DNA of 64,000 nucleotides from UBA8079 sp965205535. GTDB taxonomy: Bacteria > Pseudomonadota > Alphaproteobacteria > UBA6615. Location: assembly GCA_965205535.1 (NCBI GenBank), contig CBDBHH010000005.1:682001-746000 (forward strand). Direction: 5' to 3'. Below the pieces are notes generated by a model. That model searched no databases and was not told the origin of the DNA. It saw nothing but the letters and a program-made list of their open reading frames with translations. Below, piece by piece: positions 63,106 to 64,000 of this stretch (position 1 is its first letter; every line of letters begins with the position of its first letter). The translations under genes were made by a program, and so were the position numbers.

Positions 63106-64000
63106 ATGAAAGCATTGATGATCGGCACGGTTGCCGGCGCGGCCCTGGCCGTGTCGCTGGCCAGCGCCCCGGCCCACGCAAACTGCGATCCCGGTGAGAT
63201 CGCCATCAAGTTTGCCCATGTCACGAACACCGACAAGCATCCCAAGGGGATCGCGGCCTCGCTCCTCGAGAAGCGCGTCAACGAAGAGATGAACGGTAAA
63301 GCCTGCATGGAGGTGTTCCCGAACTCGAGCCTCTATGACGACAACAAGGTCCTGGAAGCCATGCTCCAGGGCGACGTCCAGATGGCCGCACCGTCACTTT
63401 CGAAGTTCGAGACCTTCACCAAGAAGTTCCGTCTCTTCGACCTGCCCTTCGTGTTCGAGGACATTAACGCGGTCGACCGTTACCAGAACTCGCCCGACGG
63501 CCAGAAGCTGCTCCGTTCGATGGAGCGCAAGGGTCTGCTCGGGCTGGCTTTCTGGCACAATGGCATGAAGCAGATGTCAGCCAACAAGCCCCTCCTCTCG
63601 CCGCAGGATGCATCGGGACTGAAGTTCCGGGTGCAGCCGTCCGATGTGCTCGTGGCACAGTTCGAGGCGCTCGGTGCCAACCCGCAGAAGATGGCCTTCA
63701 GCGAAGTTTATGGCGGGTTGCAGACCAAGGTGGTCGACGGACAGGAGAACACCTGGTCGAACATCTACGGCAAGAAGTTCTTCGAAGTGCAGGACGGCAC
63801 AACCGAGACCAACCACGGCATCATCGACTACCTCGTCGTGACGTCGACGGATTGGTGGGAAGGCCTTCCCAATGATGTCCGCACTCAGCTCGCGACCATC
63901 ATGGAAGAAGTCACGGCCACCCGGAACAAGGAAGCCACCGCGGTGAACGATCGGGCCAAGCAGCTCGTCATCGATGCCGGCGGCGAGGTCCGCAAGCTGA
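63106..64000 (+). CDS. dctP: TRAP transporter solute-binding protein DctP (runs off the window end)
   Basis: The first 298 codons of a DctP-family protein; no stop occurs before the end of the window. Signal peptide residues 1-25 (MIGTVAGAALAVSLASAPAHA). Family motifs: KFAHVTNTDKHPKG, VFPNSSLYDDNKVLEAMLQGDVQMAAPS, FDLPFVFEDINAV, the substrate-contacting Arg region LKFRVQPSDVLVAQFEALGANPQKMAFSEVYGGLQTKVVDGQEN. It binds dicarboxylates in the periplasm for DctQ/DctM, which should lie downstream. GGGAGAG precedes the ATG. It is regulated by sigma-54 and DctD. Confidence 0.95.
   Translation, partial: MKALMIGTVAGAALAVSLASAPAHANCDPGEIAIKFAHVTNTDKHPKGIAASLLEKRVNEEMNGKACMEVFPNSSLYDDNKVLEAMLQGDVQMAAPSLSKFETFTKKFRLFDLPFVFEDINAVDRYQNSPDGQKLLRSMERKGLLGLAFWHNGMKQMSANKPLLSPQDASGLKFRVQPSDVLVAQFEALGANPQKMAFSEVYGGLQTKVVDGQENTWSNIYGKKFFEVQDGTTETNHGIIDYLVVTSTDWWEGLPNDVRTQLATIMEEVTATRNKEATAVNDRAKQLVIDAGGEVRKL

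Overview
The window is a GC-rich stretch of an alphaproteobacterial chromosome, most like Rhodospirillales. That placement rests on gene content: the rpsP-rimM-trmD-rplS block running into leuC-leuD-leuB, a PhaR-controlled polyhydroxyalkanoate (PHA) locus, a DUF2336 protein, and a DctB/DctD-TRAP module. It is inference; no 16S gene or other marker was available to test it. I saw no rRNA, tRNA or CRISPR array.

Layout. 1-4.8 kb: catabolic genes (end of an amidase, SemiSWEET-like transporter, serine hydrolase, ketopantoate-reductase-like enzyme, acyl-CoA/oxalyl-CoA synthetase-like ligase). 4.9-12.2 kb: a PAS-GGDEF-EAL protein and a PHA locus (phaR divergent from a small partner gene, a PhaC-like alpha/beta hydrolase, phaA, phaB), then a Nudix hydrolase. 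12.2-14.7 kb: an EamA transporter gene split by a complete 1.5-kb insertion sequence with an 8-bp target duplication. 14.7-18.9 kb: ferredoxin-like protein, asd, small secreted and membrane proteins, and a frameshifted methyltransferase. 19-27.4 kb (minus strand): ffh, two VOC proteins, rpsP, rimM, trmD, rplS, terminator, leuC, an RDD protein, leuD, leuB. 28-33.1 kb (plus): XRE regulator, dapF, mtaB, ftsY, EamA transporter, yciB.

33.1-41.9 kb holds the most distinctive accessory content: a DUF2336 protein and two tandem, clearly paralogous RTX calcium-binding secreted proteins of about 1,030 and 1,200 residues. They share an N-terminal motif, a repeated beta-rich module and a C-terminal tail. 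Each is broken by small indels in otherwise coherent frames. 41.9-49.8 kb: a kinase-fold phosphotransferase, pgk, an MFS transporter, a LapG-type cysteine protease-like protein, two tandem amidases (one missing its nucleophile segment, one frameshifted), a membrane protein and an Lrp regulator. 50-59.5 kb: an AceE-like 2-oxoacid dehydrogenase and further catabolic enzymes. 59.6-64 kb: DctB/DctD and a dctP gene behind a near-perfect sigma-54 promoter.

How the parts fit. PHA storage (phaA and phaB make 3-hydroxybutyryl-CoA, the PhaC-like protein may polymerise or handle it, PhaR responds), leucine biosynthesis, SRP-dependent targeting (ffh and ftsY) and TRAP uptake are recognisable pathways. 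Five small frameshifts occur in four genes, and removing each restores an exact codon multiple. They are either recent lesions or residual sequence errors, and this should be settled before calling those genes dead.
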